DNA from: Candidatus Stahliibacteriota bacterium
Lineage (GTDB): Bacteria; Hydrothermota; UBA3073; JACQXS01
Assembly (NCBI GenBank): GCA_016208615.1
Contig: JACQXS010000045.1
Span: 5,719-52,903 of the forward strand
Direction: 5' to 3'
Length of the DNA stretch: 47,185 bases
This document shows positions 25,940 through 33,800 of the stretch, piece after piece (the first letter of the stretch is position 1; the number at the start of each line of letters is the position of its first letter). The notes under the pieces are model-generated. The model was not told the DNA's origin, made no database searches, and worked only from the letters and a program-made list of their open reading frames with translations. The position numbers and the translations under genes were made by a program.

Positions 25940-26407
25940 CTACAATAAACCAAGTTTATCCTTCAACATAGTTTTTATTTTCTCTCTCTGCTTATCACTC
26001 GGATGTAAAAGACACTCTACCATATTACATCGCAAGTCTTGAGCAAACTTATCTAATTCTTTTATCTCCACTATTCTTCCTTCTGGCACATATTTTTCTT
26101 TTGTCGCCATCTCTCTCAATACGCCCATAACATCGCAGAACTTCACATTTTGTGGACACTTCGCATAACAAGTATAGCACCTTGAACACATCCAAATAAC
26201 ATCAGAGGATAGTACTTCTTTCCGCATCCCAAGTATAGCCATACGAATTATTTTGCGAGGGTCGTATTTTTCATTAACTTCCGCCACTGGACAAGAGGCA
26301 GTACATGTGCCACAAGAGAAGCAGCGTTTGAAATTCTCAGCCCCAGGCTGAGACGCTATTTCATATTTGAACTTAGTATCCAATTCAGATAACCTTATTT
26401 CTTTCAT
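25940..26407 (-). CDS. hdrC: Heterodisulfide reductase subunit C-like iron-sulfur protein
   Basis: The 155-residue protein has two classic [4Fe-4S] motifs, CFSCGTCTASCP (about residue 28) and CSRCYTCYAKCP (about residue 72), with the HdrC spacing and the RKIIRMAILGMRKEVL helix between them. HdrC passes electrons between HdrA and the HdrB active site. It lies 17 nt after the FloxA-like gene with a GGAGGT ribosome site. In other genomes hdrB normally adjoins hdrC; here the next sequence is a 21-bp repeat array and a broken aminotransferase. Confidence 0.88.
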   Translation of the reverse strand: MKEIRLSELDTKFKYEIASQPGAENFKRCFSCGTCTASCPVAEVNEKYDPRKIIRMAILGMRKEVLSSDVIWMCSRCYTCYAKCPQNVKFCDVMGVLREMATKEKYVPEGRIVEIKELDKFAQDLRCNMVECLLHPSDKQREKIKTMLKDKLGLL

Positions 26408-26424
26408 CTTACCTCCAAAATATA

Positions 26425-27252
26425 TTATTCTTCATTAGGAAGCTCCTCTAATTCTTTATATGAAAACACAGGCCCATCTACGCATACATATTTCGGACCT
26501 ATATTGCACCTACCACACTTACCCAGCCCACATTTCATTCGTCTTTCCAATGAAGTATAGATTTTATCTTTTTCAAACCCAAGTTCAGTTAGCACAGGCA
26601 ATGTATATTTTATCATAATAGGCGGCCCACACACTACTGCATACGCATTAGCAGGGCTCGGGGCTATCTCTTTTGTGATGGCTGGCACAAAGCCAACTCT
26701 TTTATCCCAGCCCTCTACTTGCTTATCTATTGTTAGATAAAGTTGCAAATCATCCCGTCGCTCCCACTCAGTTAGTTCATCACGATAAAGCATTAGTCCT
26801 GGTCGCCTTGCCCCATATATAATTGTAATGTCCTTAAATTCCTGCCTATGTGCTAATAAATACACTACCAAAGCACGAAGCGTGGTAAAAGCAAAGCCAC
26901 CTCCTATAATGACTATATTTTGATGCTTAAACTTATCTACCGGATAATAATTACCAAAAGGGCCCCTTAATCCTATTATTTCACTTGTCTTTAGATAATG
27001 GAGTGCTGTCGTAACCACGCCTACCCTATTCACAGTGAACCGCAACAAATTACCCTCAGTAGGTGAACTGGCTATCCCAAAAGGTGCTTCACCCTTACCC
27101 AAAATAGAGAGCTCACAAAATTGACCCGGTATATAAGCAAACCCATTATTAGTATTGCAAAAACTAACTTCCAAAGTCCTTAATGTCTTATCATCGGATT
27201 CTATGGCTATCTTTTCTACTTTGATAGGAATTGGAATATATTTGTTATCCAT
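26425..27252 (-). CDS. FloxA/AsrB/HydG-like FAD-NAD(P)H oxidoreductase subunit
   Basis: From ATG 27252 the protein is 275 residues (MDNKYIPIPIKVEKI); an in-frame ATG at 27288 would add 12 residues overlapping the small repeat frame. It shows an FAD-binding beta-barrel (YIPGQFCELSILG, GIASSPTEGNLLRFTVNRVG, LRGPFGNYYPVDKF), an NAD(P) Rossmann half (NIVIIGGGFAFTTLRALV, VCGPPIMIKYTLPVL) and a C-terminal [2Fe-2S] loop (CGLGKCGRCNIG...C). This is the family of sulfhydrogenase gamma, sulfite reductase B and FloxA. It likely feeds NAD(P)H electrons to the FloxB-like partner encoded upstream. Confidence 0.88.
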   Translation of the reverse strand: MDNKYIPIPIKVEKIAIESDDKTLRTLEVSFCNTNNGFAYIPGQFCELSILGKGEAPFGIASSPTEGNLLRFTVNRVGVVTTALHYLKTSEIIGLRGPFGNYYPVDKFKHQNIVIIGGGFAFTTLRALVVYLLAHRQEFKDITIIYGARRPGLMLYRDELTEWERRDDLQLYLTIDKQVEGWDKRVGFVPAITKEIAPSPANAYAVVCGPPIMIKYTLPVLTELGFEKDKIYTSLERRMKCGLGKCGRCNIGPKYVCVDGPVFSYKELEELPNEE

Positions 27253-27254
27253 AT

Positions 27255-27413
27255 TTATGCCTGTTCCTTGTTGTATTTGGAACTCCACATATCGTATAGA
27301 GACATCCCCAGGTCATTCGGGGACATCCCCAGGTCTCTTGTAGAACTCCCCAGGTCACTCGGAGAACTCCCTATGCCATTCAAATCTAAGTCCAATTCAT
27401 TCATACTGTTCAT
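27255..27413 (-). CDS. Small heptapeptide-repeat frame between floxB-like and floxA-like genes
   Basis: A 52-codon frame starts with an ATG overlapping the upstream TGA stop (ATGA) and ends TAA 2 nt before the FloxA-like ATG, so it fills the junction completely. The sequence is MNSMNELDLDLNGI then GSSPSDL, GSSTRDL, GMSPNDL, GMSLYDM, WSSKYNK. The ATGA overlap and exact fit suggest coupled translation of a real small protein, but the 21-bp repeat alone could create the open frame. It shares the MNEL start with the frame at 24304-24435. Confidence 0.4.
   Translation of the reverse strand: MNSMNELDLDLNGIGSSPSDLGSSTRDLGMSPNDLGMSLYDMWSSKYNKEQA
27279..27404 (-). repeat. 21-bp tandem array 3 (six diverged units)
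   Basis: Plus-strand units start at 27279, 27300, 27321, 27342, 27363 and 27384. The two most alike begin AGACATCCCCAGGTCATTCG and GGACATCCCCAGGTCTCTTG. The period is exactly 21 bp, as in arrays 1 and 2. Confidence 0.8.
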
Positions 27414-28468
27414 TTTTCTATTTGTATAATCTTCCGTATATCTATATTTACGGGGCAGTTTATGATACATCTACCGCAACCGCAGCACCCGACCTCGCCT
27501 ATATTTTCGGGCAAATACTTAAACTTATGCAGAATACGGTTACTAATTCTTTCTTTTAATGTAGGTCGCGGATTAGTGCCAGCCGCCTCCTGTGTAAATT
27601 GCTTAAACATACAACTATCCCATATCCTGATACGCTTGCACTTGTTGCCTTTACCCTCATCCTGAATATCAAAGCAGTGGCAAGTGGGACAAAAATAAGT
27701 GCATACACCACAGCCCAAACATTTATAAGCCAATTCTTCCCAGAGAGCAGTATCCACAAATACTTCTTTTAGTTCAACGGGTTTAACCTCTGCTTTATTT
27801 TTAATCTCTACTACTTTATTCAAATCTTCTTTTGTAGCTTTTTGTGTGGCTTTAATTACAGCTACCCCTTTTTCACTACACGGCTCAATAATAAAAGCAT
27901 CCCCTATATCCACAAGAAAAACATCAGCCCCTTCTTTATTAAATGGACCACCACCCACCCAATGACAAAAACAAGTAGAGCGTGGATTATTACAAGCAAA
28001 AGAAAATATAATCGCCTTGTCATACTTTTCCTGCCAATAAATATCTACATATTTACCACCCACAAACACTTTATTCAATAGAGTAAAACTCTTAGCATCA
28101 CAGGGTCTTGTGCCAAAAACTATTATCGGTTTGCGGTTTGCGGTTTGTGGTGCTCGGTTTTCGGTTATCTTGACCCATTCTCCCGACCTATTCTGCGTCA
28201 GGACGGGTGCGTCGTCAGGACAGGTCAGTACGAGGGATTCAGGGATTATAGTTTCGGATTGAGGGAAGAAAAGCTCTTTGGGCGATTTATCTGTATTGTA
28301 AAAGTCAAGCTTCAAATTGTCATTTCGAACCTGTTTCGGAATCTCATTCCCAATTTCCATAAAAGATATTATCCCATCCGCCTCAACAGGTGCAAATACA
28401 CTATATTTTTGGCTCAACTCTTCCAAAAATCGCTTAATATTACTTTTCTCTATCTTAAATATATCCAT
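27410..28468 (-). CDS. FloxB/AsrA/HydB-like iron-sulfur subunit
   Basis: The 352-residue protein resembles sulfhydrogenase beta, sulfite reductase A and FloxB: IIVFGTRPCDAKSFTLLNKVF, FSFACNNPRSTCFCHWVGGGP, then two [4Fe-4S] ferredoxin-like motifs, CLGCGVCTYFCPTCHCF (about 250) and CCGCGRCIINCP (about 328). It would pass electrons from the FloxA-like flavoprotein to the Hdr side. The N-terminal third is swollen by three adjacent in-frame repeat inserts: GNEIPKQVRND, DDAPVLTQNRSGEW and ENRAPQTANRKP. The start is 10 nt after the copy of the 38-bp repeat that supplies its AAGG ribosome site. Confidence 0.85.
   Translation of the reverse strand: MDIFKIEKSNIKRFLEELSQKYSVFAPVEADGIISFMEIGNEIPKQVRNDNLKLDFYNTDKSPKELFFPQSETIIPESLVLTCPDDAPVLTQNRSGEWVKITENRAPQTANRKPIIVFGTRPCDAKSFTLLNKVFVGGKYVDIYWQEKYDKAIIFSFACNNPRSTCFCHWVGGGPFNKEGADVFLVDIGDAFIIEPCSEKGVAVIKATQKATKEDLNKVVEIKNKAEVKPVELKEVFVDTALWEELAYKCLGCGVCTYFCPTCHCFDIQDEGKGNKCKRIRIWDSCMFKQFTQEAAGTNPRPTLKERISNRILHKFKYLPENIGEVGCCGCGRCIINCPVNIDIRKIIQIEK
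28126..28240 (-). repeat. Two adjacent in-frame repeat inserts in the floxB-like gene
   Basis: 28126-28169 is a stuttered CGGTTTGCGGTTTG/TCGGTTATC tract encoding ENRAPQTANRKP. 28171-28240 has CCCGACC...CAGGACGGGTGCGTCGTC... words and encodes the CPDDAPVLTQNRSGEW region. Both lie between the N-terminal residues and the conserved IIVFGTRPCDA motif. Confidence 0.65.
28319..28351 (-). repeat. GNEIPKQVRND-type repeat insert
   Basis: On the coding strand it reads GGGAATGAGATTCCGAAACA and onward to GAAATGAC, with TTCCGAAACAGGTTCGAA as a partial inverted repeat. The peptide GNEIPKQVRND is, from memory, a recurring translated repeat in unrelated bacterial genomes. Confidence 0.65.
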
Positions 28469-28477
28469 AAATCACTA

Positions 28478-28515
28478 CCTTACATAATAAACTCTTGTTT
28501 ATCATCTTCTTTATA
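28478..28515 (-). repeat. 38-bp direct repeat, right of hicBA in transcription order (copy 1)
   Basis: Identical to 28985-29022. It contains the 3' end of the floxC-like coding sequence (codons for YKEDDKQEFIM and stop) plus GG. The hicA stop codon lies inside it. Confidence 0.95.
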
Positions 28516-28744
28516 AGCTTCCCAAATACTTGTTGTAATCATCCACAGCAATCTCTATTTCTCGTAAAATTTCCCTTATCAAAGGACGAGCCAAAACCCT
28601 TCCTTTATGATGTGGCACAGTAGTAGTTCTTCCATCAAAATGTCTATAAAATACATGACTTCCTCTCTGACGAGATTTCTCAAAACCTAATAGAAATAAC
28701 AACTTTTCCATCTTTTTAGCATCAATTATTTGAAGCTTACTCAA
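28511..28744 (-). CDS. hicA: HicA-family mRNA interferase toxin
   Basis: The 77-residue protein has the HicA double-stranded-RNA-binding-like fold: DAKKMEKLLFLLGFEKSRQ, the catalytic His in RGSHVFYRH, and TTTVPHHKGRVLARPLIREIL. HicA degrades mRNA when not held by HicB. It overlaps hicB by 4 nt (ATGA) in the HicB-HicA order. Its stop codon is provided by the 38-bp repeat shared with the end of the upstream redox gene, consistent with later insertion of the pair. Confidence 0.92.
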   Translation of the reverse strand: MSKLQIIDAKKMEKLLFLLGFEKSRQRGSHVFYRHFDGRTTTVPHHKGRVLARPLIREILREIEIAVDDYNKYLGSL

Positions 28745-28977
28745 GTCGCTACCTCAAGAGGTTCGACCTCAATCTGTTGAATTCCTACAAATTCAGGTAG
28801 GTATTTTTTACTCTCTGGATTCATTTCCTCCAAGCATAATTCTACCACTTCTTTAAGATTTTTTTGAAGCTCATCAAGAGTCTCTGCTTGGGTATGGGCA
28901 CCGGGAATCCCGGGAACAACTGCCACATATAATTTAGTCTCCGGGTCTCTTTCAATATATCCAGTTATCCTATACAT
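28741..28977 (-). CDS. hicB: HicB-family antitoxin
   Basis: The 78-residue protein has the HicB partial-RNase-H fold: YIERDPETKLYVAVVPGIPGAHTQAETLDEL and LKEVVELCLEEM. It lacks the C-terminal DNA-binding domain of longer HicB proteins. HicB neutralises HicA. An AAGGAGGG ribosome site overlaps the edge of the 38-bp repeat. The C-terminal EVEPLEVAT is encoded by a sequence containing a GAGGTTCGACCTC palindrome (28758-28770) of the same type as the dispersed elements. Confidence 0.92.
   Translation of the reverse strand: MYRITGYIERDPETKLYVAVVPGIPGAHTQAETLDELQKNLKEVVELCLEEMNPESKKYLPEFVGIQQIEVEPLEVAT
28758..28770 (+). repeat. Variant palindromic element at the 3' end of hicB
   Basis: gaggttcgacctc, with flanks aa-g...aa; arms GAGGT/ACCTC around TCG. 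It is two centre bases different from the common core and in the opposite orientation. Confidence 0.45.
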
Positions 28978-28984
28978 TTACCCT

Positions 28985-29022
28985 CCTTACATAATAAACT
29001 CTTGTTTATCATCTTCTTTATA
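28985..29022 (-). repeat. 38-bp direct repeat, left of hicBA in transcription order (copy 2)
   Basis: Identical to 28478-28515, offset 507 bp. This copy is the natural 3' end of the floxC-like gene (stop at 28989-28987). Confidence 0.95.
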
Positions 29023-29419
29023 GGTAGCCAGTGGTGGTGTAGCCGTTATATCTAATCCCGCTATATAGCCAAATCTATCTTTTATCTCCTTTTCAATTCT
29101 AATCCCTAAAGGTGCTAAATTTACACCCATAGGACAGGCCCTGGAACAAGCACCACACCCAACACATCTGCCCGCTATATGAAGTAACCTTATGGTATGA
29201 AATATGATTGTATCCGAAATATGTGTACTTTTACTAAACCATTGTGGATTAGTTTGGTCAACAAAGCACTCCTCACAATAACACATAGGACAAGCATTTC
29301 TACAAGCATAACACCTAATACATTTACTTATTTCGCGCTCAAAATACTCCCACCTTTCATTTGAGTTCAGCTTTTCAAATTTATCTACAAGCCCAAACTC
29401 ATTTATTTCACTTGCCTTG

Positions 29420-29458
29420 CTCTGTCTTCTGTTTTCTGTCTTCTGTTCTCTGTCTTCA
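29420..29458 (-). repeat. TCTGTCTTC/TTTTCTGTCTTC stutter tract in the floxC-like gene
   Basis: It encodes a charged run (DREQKTENRRQSK) between the TAG and the second iron-sulfur half. It is low-complexity with a 7-12-nt stutter. Confidence 0.55.
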
Positions 29459-29793
29459 GGGCGAGGCTCAAATTGATGTTGATTATGTAAAATTGTTTTC
29501 TGCGATTCCTTTACGCAACACTAAACTTTGGGATATTTGCAAAAAAGACACCCGTCATCAAGTATTTCTTGCGTACTTAAAGAGATATGCAAATCCTTAC
29601 CTTCCAACAAAATTTTATCACCTGCAATCCTATAATCTAAAATCTCTCTTTCTCCTATTTTCTCTCTTACCTTTTTAAAATCCACCACTCCTTTGCAAGG
29701 TACACCTATGATGACTACATTTTCTCTCTTTATTTGTCCCTCAACTATGTATTGCACTATTGACCGACCATCGCATCCTTTAGCTACTACTCC

Positions 29794-29831
29794 TATCGGT
29801 TTGCAGTTATCGGTTATCGGTTTTCGGTGTT
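29794..29831 (-). repeat. CGGTTATCGGTTTTCGG-type insert in the floxC-like gene
   Basis: It encodes KHRKPITDNCKPIG just before the conserved VAKGCDGR motif. It is the same word family as 28126, 30438 and 31691. Confidence 0.6.
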
Positions 29832-30014
29832 TGACCAAATAAGTAGCCAAATTATTACCACAAGTAAGGTCAAAAATTAAATTCCCGCACTCTTTATCAT
29901 TAGTTATAACAATAGGAGTTGAGCATAAAGGTAAAGTTCCTTTTGCATACCCGATAATAAACTCTACCTTCTTTTCTTGCAACAACTTTTGGCTTATATT
30001 TTGCAGTTCTTTCA

Positions 30015-30473
30015 TTATTTTACAAGTCTTGAGGTTGCACCTCTTTGGGATGGACCAAGCTTTTTAATATCTTCCGTTACTTTTTTTGCTACTTCGGCAA
30101 ATTTTTCTCCTTCCCCGGCGGATACCCACGAGAATTGTACTCTGCCGGGCTCAATACCTACAAATTCTAACATCGTTTTTAATAAAGCAAACTTTCTGCG
30201 TGCATAGTAATTGCCTGTTATATAATGGCAATCCCCAGGATGACAACCCGAAATAAGCACCCCGTCAAACCCATTTTGCAAACACTTCAAAACATAAATC
30301 GGATTTATTCTACCAGAACAAGGAACCCTAATCACCCGAATACTAGGTGGGTATTGAATTCTTGAAACTCCTGCCAGGTCTGCACCGGCATAGGAACACC
30401 AAGTACATAAAAAGGCTATTATTTTAGGCTGCCAATCTCGGTTATCGGTTATCGGTATTCGGTTTTCGCTCAT
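30015..30473 (-). CDS. mvhD: MvhD/FloxD-type hydrogenase iron-sulfur (delta) subunit
   Basis: The 152-residue protein carries the MvhD pattern: FLCTWCSYAGADLAGVSRI with the CxxC pair, VRVPCSGRINPIYVLKCLQ, GVLISGCHPGDCHYITGN and the C-terminal RVQFSWVSAGEGEKFAEV. MvhD holds a [2Fe-2S] cluster and delivers electrons to HdrA. The first residues (ENRIPITDNRD) come from a repeat insert between the ATG and the conserved start. Near its end QRGATSRLVK comes from a palindromic element. Its start overlaps the S23-like gene by 4 nt (ATGA), and its stop overlaps the floxC-like ATG by 1 nt. Confidence 0.9.
   Translation of the reverse strand: MSENRIPITDNRDWQPKIIAFLCTWCSYAGADLAGVSRIQYPPSIRVIRVPCSGRINPIYVLKCLQNGFDGVLISGCHPGDCHYITGNYYARRKFALLKTMLEFVGIEPGRVQFSWVSAGEGEKFAEVAKKVTEDIKKLGPSQRGATSRLVK
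30031..30043 (-). repeat. GAGGTGCAACCTC element near the mvhD 3' end
   Basis: Plus-strand gaggttgcacctc with the family flanks (cttgaggttgcacctcttt). It encodes RGATS in the mvhD C-terminus. Confidence 0.7.
30438..30470 (-). repeat. CGGTTATCGGTATTCGGTTTTCG insert at the mvhD start
   Basis: Right after the mvhD ATG; encodes ENRIPITDNR. It is one of two related tracts that bracket the S23-like gene. Confidence 0.6.
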
Positions 30474-30826
30474 TTTCTTAATGCTTTAATTAAATTTCTA
30501 ATCATTCTTGCTATATGGTCAATCTTTTCCAAAAGTTCATCTCTGGTTTCAGTAGGAATATATTTCAATTCATTAGAAATAATTAGTTGTGTTTCTATCT
30601 CTGCGGATGACCCTAATGCTATATATAGAAATTGAATATACTCATTAGTATGTCCTCTTGTTTTACCTTCAGCTATATTTGATGGAATAGACACAACACA
30701 TCTCCTCATTTGGCTCGCAAGCCCGTATCGTTCCTCGTCAGGAAAGTTTCTGGTAATAAAGTACATATCCTTAACCAATTCTATACTTTTCTGCCAAACT
30801 TCCAAATCTCTATAACTTTTTATCAT
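30470..30826 (-). CDS. Four-helix-bundle (S23/23S rRNA intervening-sequence type) protein
   Basis: Starting at ATG 30826 gives 118 residues beginning MIKSYRDLEVWQKSIELVKD, the hallmark start of this family. FPDEERYGLASQMRRCVVSIPSNIAEG, NEYIQFLYIALGSSAEIETQL and a C-terminal helix complete the fold. An ATG at 30871 would add 15 residues that come from the GC-rich repeat at 30836-30872. The family was first seen inside 23S rRNA intervening sequences, but most members stand elsewhere and their role is unknown. It separates hdrA from mvhD, genes usually adjacent, so it looks like an insertion in the operon. Its stop overlaps the mvhD ATG. Confidence 0.88.
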   Translation of the reverse strand: MIKSYRDLEVWQKSIELVKDMYFITRNFPDEERYGLASQMRRCVVSIPSNIAEGKTRGHTNEYIQFLYIALGSSAEIETQLIISNELKYIPTETRDELLEKIDHIARMIRNLIKALRK

Positions 30827-30835
30827 TTTTCTTGT

Positions 30836-30872
30836 ACCCGCAAACCGAACCCCGCTACCCGCTACCCGCACC
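30836..30872 (-). repeat. GC-rich GGGTAGCGGGTAGCGGGGTTCGG tract at the hdrA end
   Basis: It is locally GC-rich in an AT-rich region. It contains the hdrA stop codon and the leader of the S23-like gene. Confidence 0.6.
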
Positions 30873-33800
30873 TATTGCTTCAAATATCTGCTCATCTGTA
30901 AATCCTTTTAAGTCTATCGCACTACATCTACAAGATGCAGCACACACCCCACACCCTTTACATAGAGCTTCATTTATTTCAGCTACTCGCTCGACAACTC
31001 CCGGTAATATCTCTTTTTCTTTAATTTCTATTGCCGAATAGGCACATACTTCTACACATACGCCACACGCCGTACATCTAATAGGATTAACCCAACATAT
31101 TGTACCTTCGGCTTCCATTGTCTGTCTACTTAAAACTGTTAATGCCCTGCCAGCCGCACCTTTGGCTTGGATTATAGACTCTTCCATATCTTTGGGACCG
31201 TGGGCTAATCCACAAATAAATACCCCATCAGTAGCAAAATCTACAGGTCTTAATTTAGCATGTGCTTCCAAGAAAAATCCATCCGCATTTAGTGGTACTT
31301 TAAGTAATTTAGCTAACTCTTTATTACGGGTAGGCGCATCTATCGCGCAAGATAAAACTACTAAATCCGCCTCTATTATCACTTTGCTTTCCAATAATGG
31401 GTCTATAGTTGTTATTCTTAATTTACTATTAATATCTTCTTTGTCAAGAATTTCAACTTGTGGCTTATATTCTGGTTCATATCTTATGAATACAACTCCA
31501 TTCTCTCGTGCCTTAGTATAATATTTCTCCATCAACCCGTATGTCCTTACATCTCTGTATAATACATAAACATCCGCATTAGGGTAGATTCTTTTAACTT
31601 CAATTGCATTTTTAACCGCCTCACTACAACATACCCTACTGCAATAAAGTCTATCCTTTTCTCGTGACCCGACACATTGAATCATAACTACGGTTTTCGG
31701 TGCTTTGGTGTCGGTGTTCGGTTTGCGGTGTTCGGTTTGCGGTGTTCGGTTTGCAATAACCGATAACCGCTTCTCAAGTTCAAGTTGGGTAATTATTCTC
31801 GCATCTTCTCCATACAAATACTCTTTTGACTTGTATTCTTCTGCTCCTGTAGCCACCACTATAATCCCATGCTCTATTTCGGTGTTCGCCGCTAACCCAT
31901 TACCATTGACTGATAACTGGGTTTTGAAATTGCCAATATAGCCAGAGATATTATCTATTTTAGCATTAGTATATGTAGTGATAAGAGGATTAGATTTTAC
32001 TTTGTCAATAGTCTCTTTTAATAATTTTTGCACCTCCTTTCCATCCAATGTATAATATATGTTTTTTAAGTTACCCCCTAATTCACTATCTTTTTCTATA
32101 ATTACTACTTCATATCCTGCTTCTGCTATAGCTAATGCAGACACCATTCCCGACAGCCCACCCCCTATTACTATTGCTTTGGGATTTACCTGAATTAATA
32201 ATCTATCTAACGGATTAAGATTTCTTGCTTTCGCTACCGCCATACTTACTAAATCTTTTGCCTTTTGAGTAGCCAGTTCCGGCTCATTCATATGTGCCCA
32301 ACTGCACTGGTCCCTGATATTTGACATTTCAAAAAGATATTGGTTAAGTCCTGCTTCCCTTAATGTTTCACGAAACAATGGCTCATGGGTTCTCGGAGTA
32401 CAAGCAGCAACTATTACTCGGTTAAGATTATGTTCTTTAACTTTGTCCTTCATTATGTTTAAAGAATCTTGCGAACACGCATATAATGTAGTCTGAGCAT
32501 AGTCAACATTGGGTAGCTTTTGGGCAACCTCTGCTACTTTCTCAACATCAACAACTCCGGCAATATTTATACCGCAGTGACATACAAATACACCAATCCT
32601 TGGTCTATCTCCTATTACATTTAGTTCCGGTGGATACACTTTTTTAGAAACCTTTGCTTGTCTTTCAAGGGCTAAAAACTTAGCACACTCAGCCACAGTA
32701 CCGGATGCCGCCATCACTGATTCAGGAATATCCTTTGGTCCACTCATCCCACCAATTACAAATATACCCTCTTTTGTAGTAGCCAAAGGAGTGAACTGCC
32801 CTGTCCTGCAAAACCCATATTCATCCAATTTAATATCTGATTTATCTGACATTTTATCTATTCCCTTGCGTGGCTCCAACCCAACAGAAAGAACAACCAT
32901 ATCAAAAGACTCTTCTTTCAATTTACCATCTTCTTGCGTATAGCGGAGACTTAAACTACCTCCATTTGTTTCATTGATTTCCGCTACCTTTGACCGCACA
33001 AACCTTACCCCGGATTGAGCTTTTGCACGCTCATAATATTTATCAAAATCCTTCCCATATGCCCTTATATCCATAAAAAATATAGACGGCTCAATATTTT
33101 TTATATGCTCCTTCGCTATAATTGCTTCTTTTATAGCATACATACAGCAGACAGAACTGCAATACTCGTTCTTAACATTCACATCCCTTGACCCAACACA
33201 TTGAATAAAGGCAATCTTTTGTGGTGGCTTGCCATCTGAAAAACGAACTATATGTCCTTTTTGAGGTCCTGAGGCAGATAACAGACGCTCAAATTCAAGA
33301 GAAGTAATGACATTCTTAAATTTCTTATACCCATATTCTCCATAAGATATAGGATTATATGGGTCAATCCCTGTTGCCAAAACAATTGCCCCACAAGAGA
33401 GAGTAATTGTTTTCGCTTTATCTTCAAAATTTATAGCTCCTGCTGTGCATTCCTTTTCACATAACCTGCAAGCCCCCTTAGTAAGATAAAGGCAGTGTGC
33501 TGCATCTATCACATAATTTGAAGGTATGCTTTGTAAAAAATATCTGTATATTGCTTTACGCTGCCTTAGTCCCATATCAAACTCGTCCATTATTTTTGTC
33601 GGGCACTTCTGTTCACAAATCCCACAACCTACACACTTTTGAGGGTCAACATATTTTGGGAACTCATTTATTTGGCAGCTAAAATTGCCCACCTCACCCG
33701 ATATAGATGCAAGAGAAGAATAAGTATGTAGCGTAATCCCGGGATGCCTGGCACATTCACTCATTTTGGGTGCCAGAATACAAAGAGAACAATCATTAGT

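Larger units (their letters stand above)
28987..30015 (-). pseudogene. FloxC-like/F420-hydrogenase-beta-like iron-sulfur subunit interrupted by an in-frame TAG
   Basis: The frame from ATG 30015 stops at TAG 29523-29521 after DDGCLFCKYPKV, but the same frame continues with VKESQKTILHNQHQFEP to NERWEYFEREISKCIRCYAC and ends at 28987. The two halves together match one iron-sulfur protein: KGCDGRSIVQYI and GVPCKGVVD in the first, CIRCYACRNACPMCYCEEC and CVGCGACSRACP in the second. It probably carries two [4Fe-4S] clusters and links the Flox and Hdr parts. Two repeat inserts lie in it (29794-29831; 29420-29458). Options are a nonsense mutation, readthrough or a sequence error; no sign of pyrrolysine genes is in the window. 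It overlaps mvhD by 1 nt. Confidence 0.75.

Noticed and set aside
28478-29022. Insertion sequence carrying hicBA
   Set aside because: No transposase or terminal inverted repeats are present, and the 38-bp direct repeats are longer than usual target duplications and contain coding sequence.
29521-29523. Pyrrolysine or stop-codon reassignment explaining the TAG in the floxC-like gene
   Set aside because: No pyl genes are visible, the radical SAM gene is interrupted by TAA rather than TAG, and other genes use all stops normally, so a code change is not supported.
29361-29678. Plus-strand frame across the floxC-like interruption
   Set aside because: It is antisense to conserved iron-sulfur coding sequence and has no family resemblance.
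30826-30871. Longer S23-like protein starting at ATG 30871
   Set aside because: The extra 15 residues derive from the GC-rich repeat that overlaps the hdrA stop; the family begins at MIKSYRDLEVWQ.
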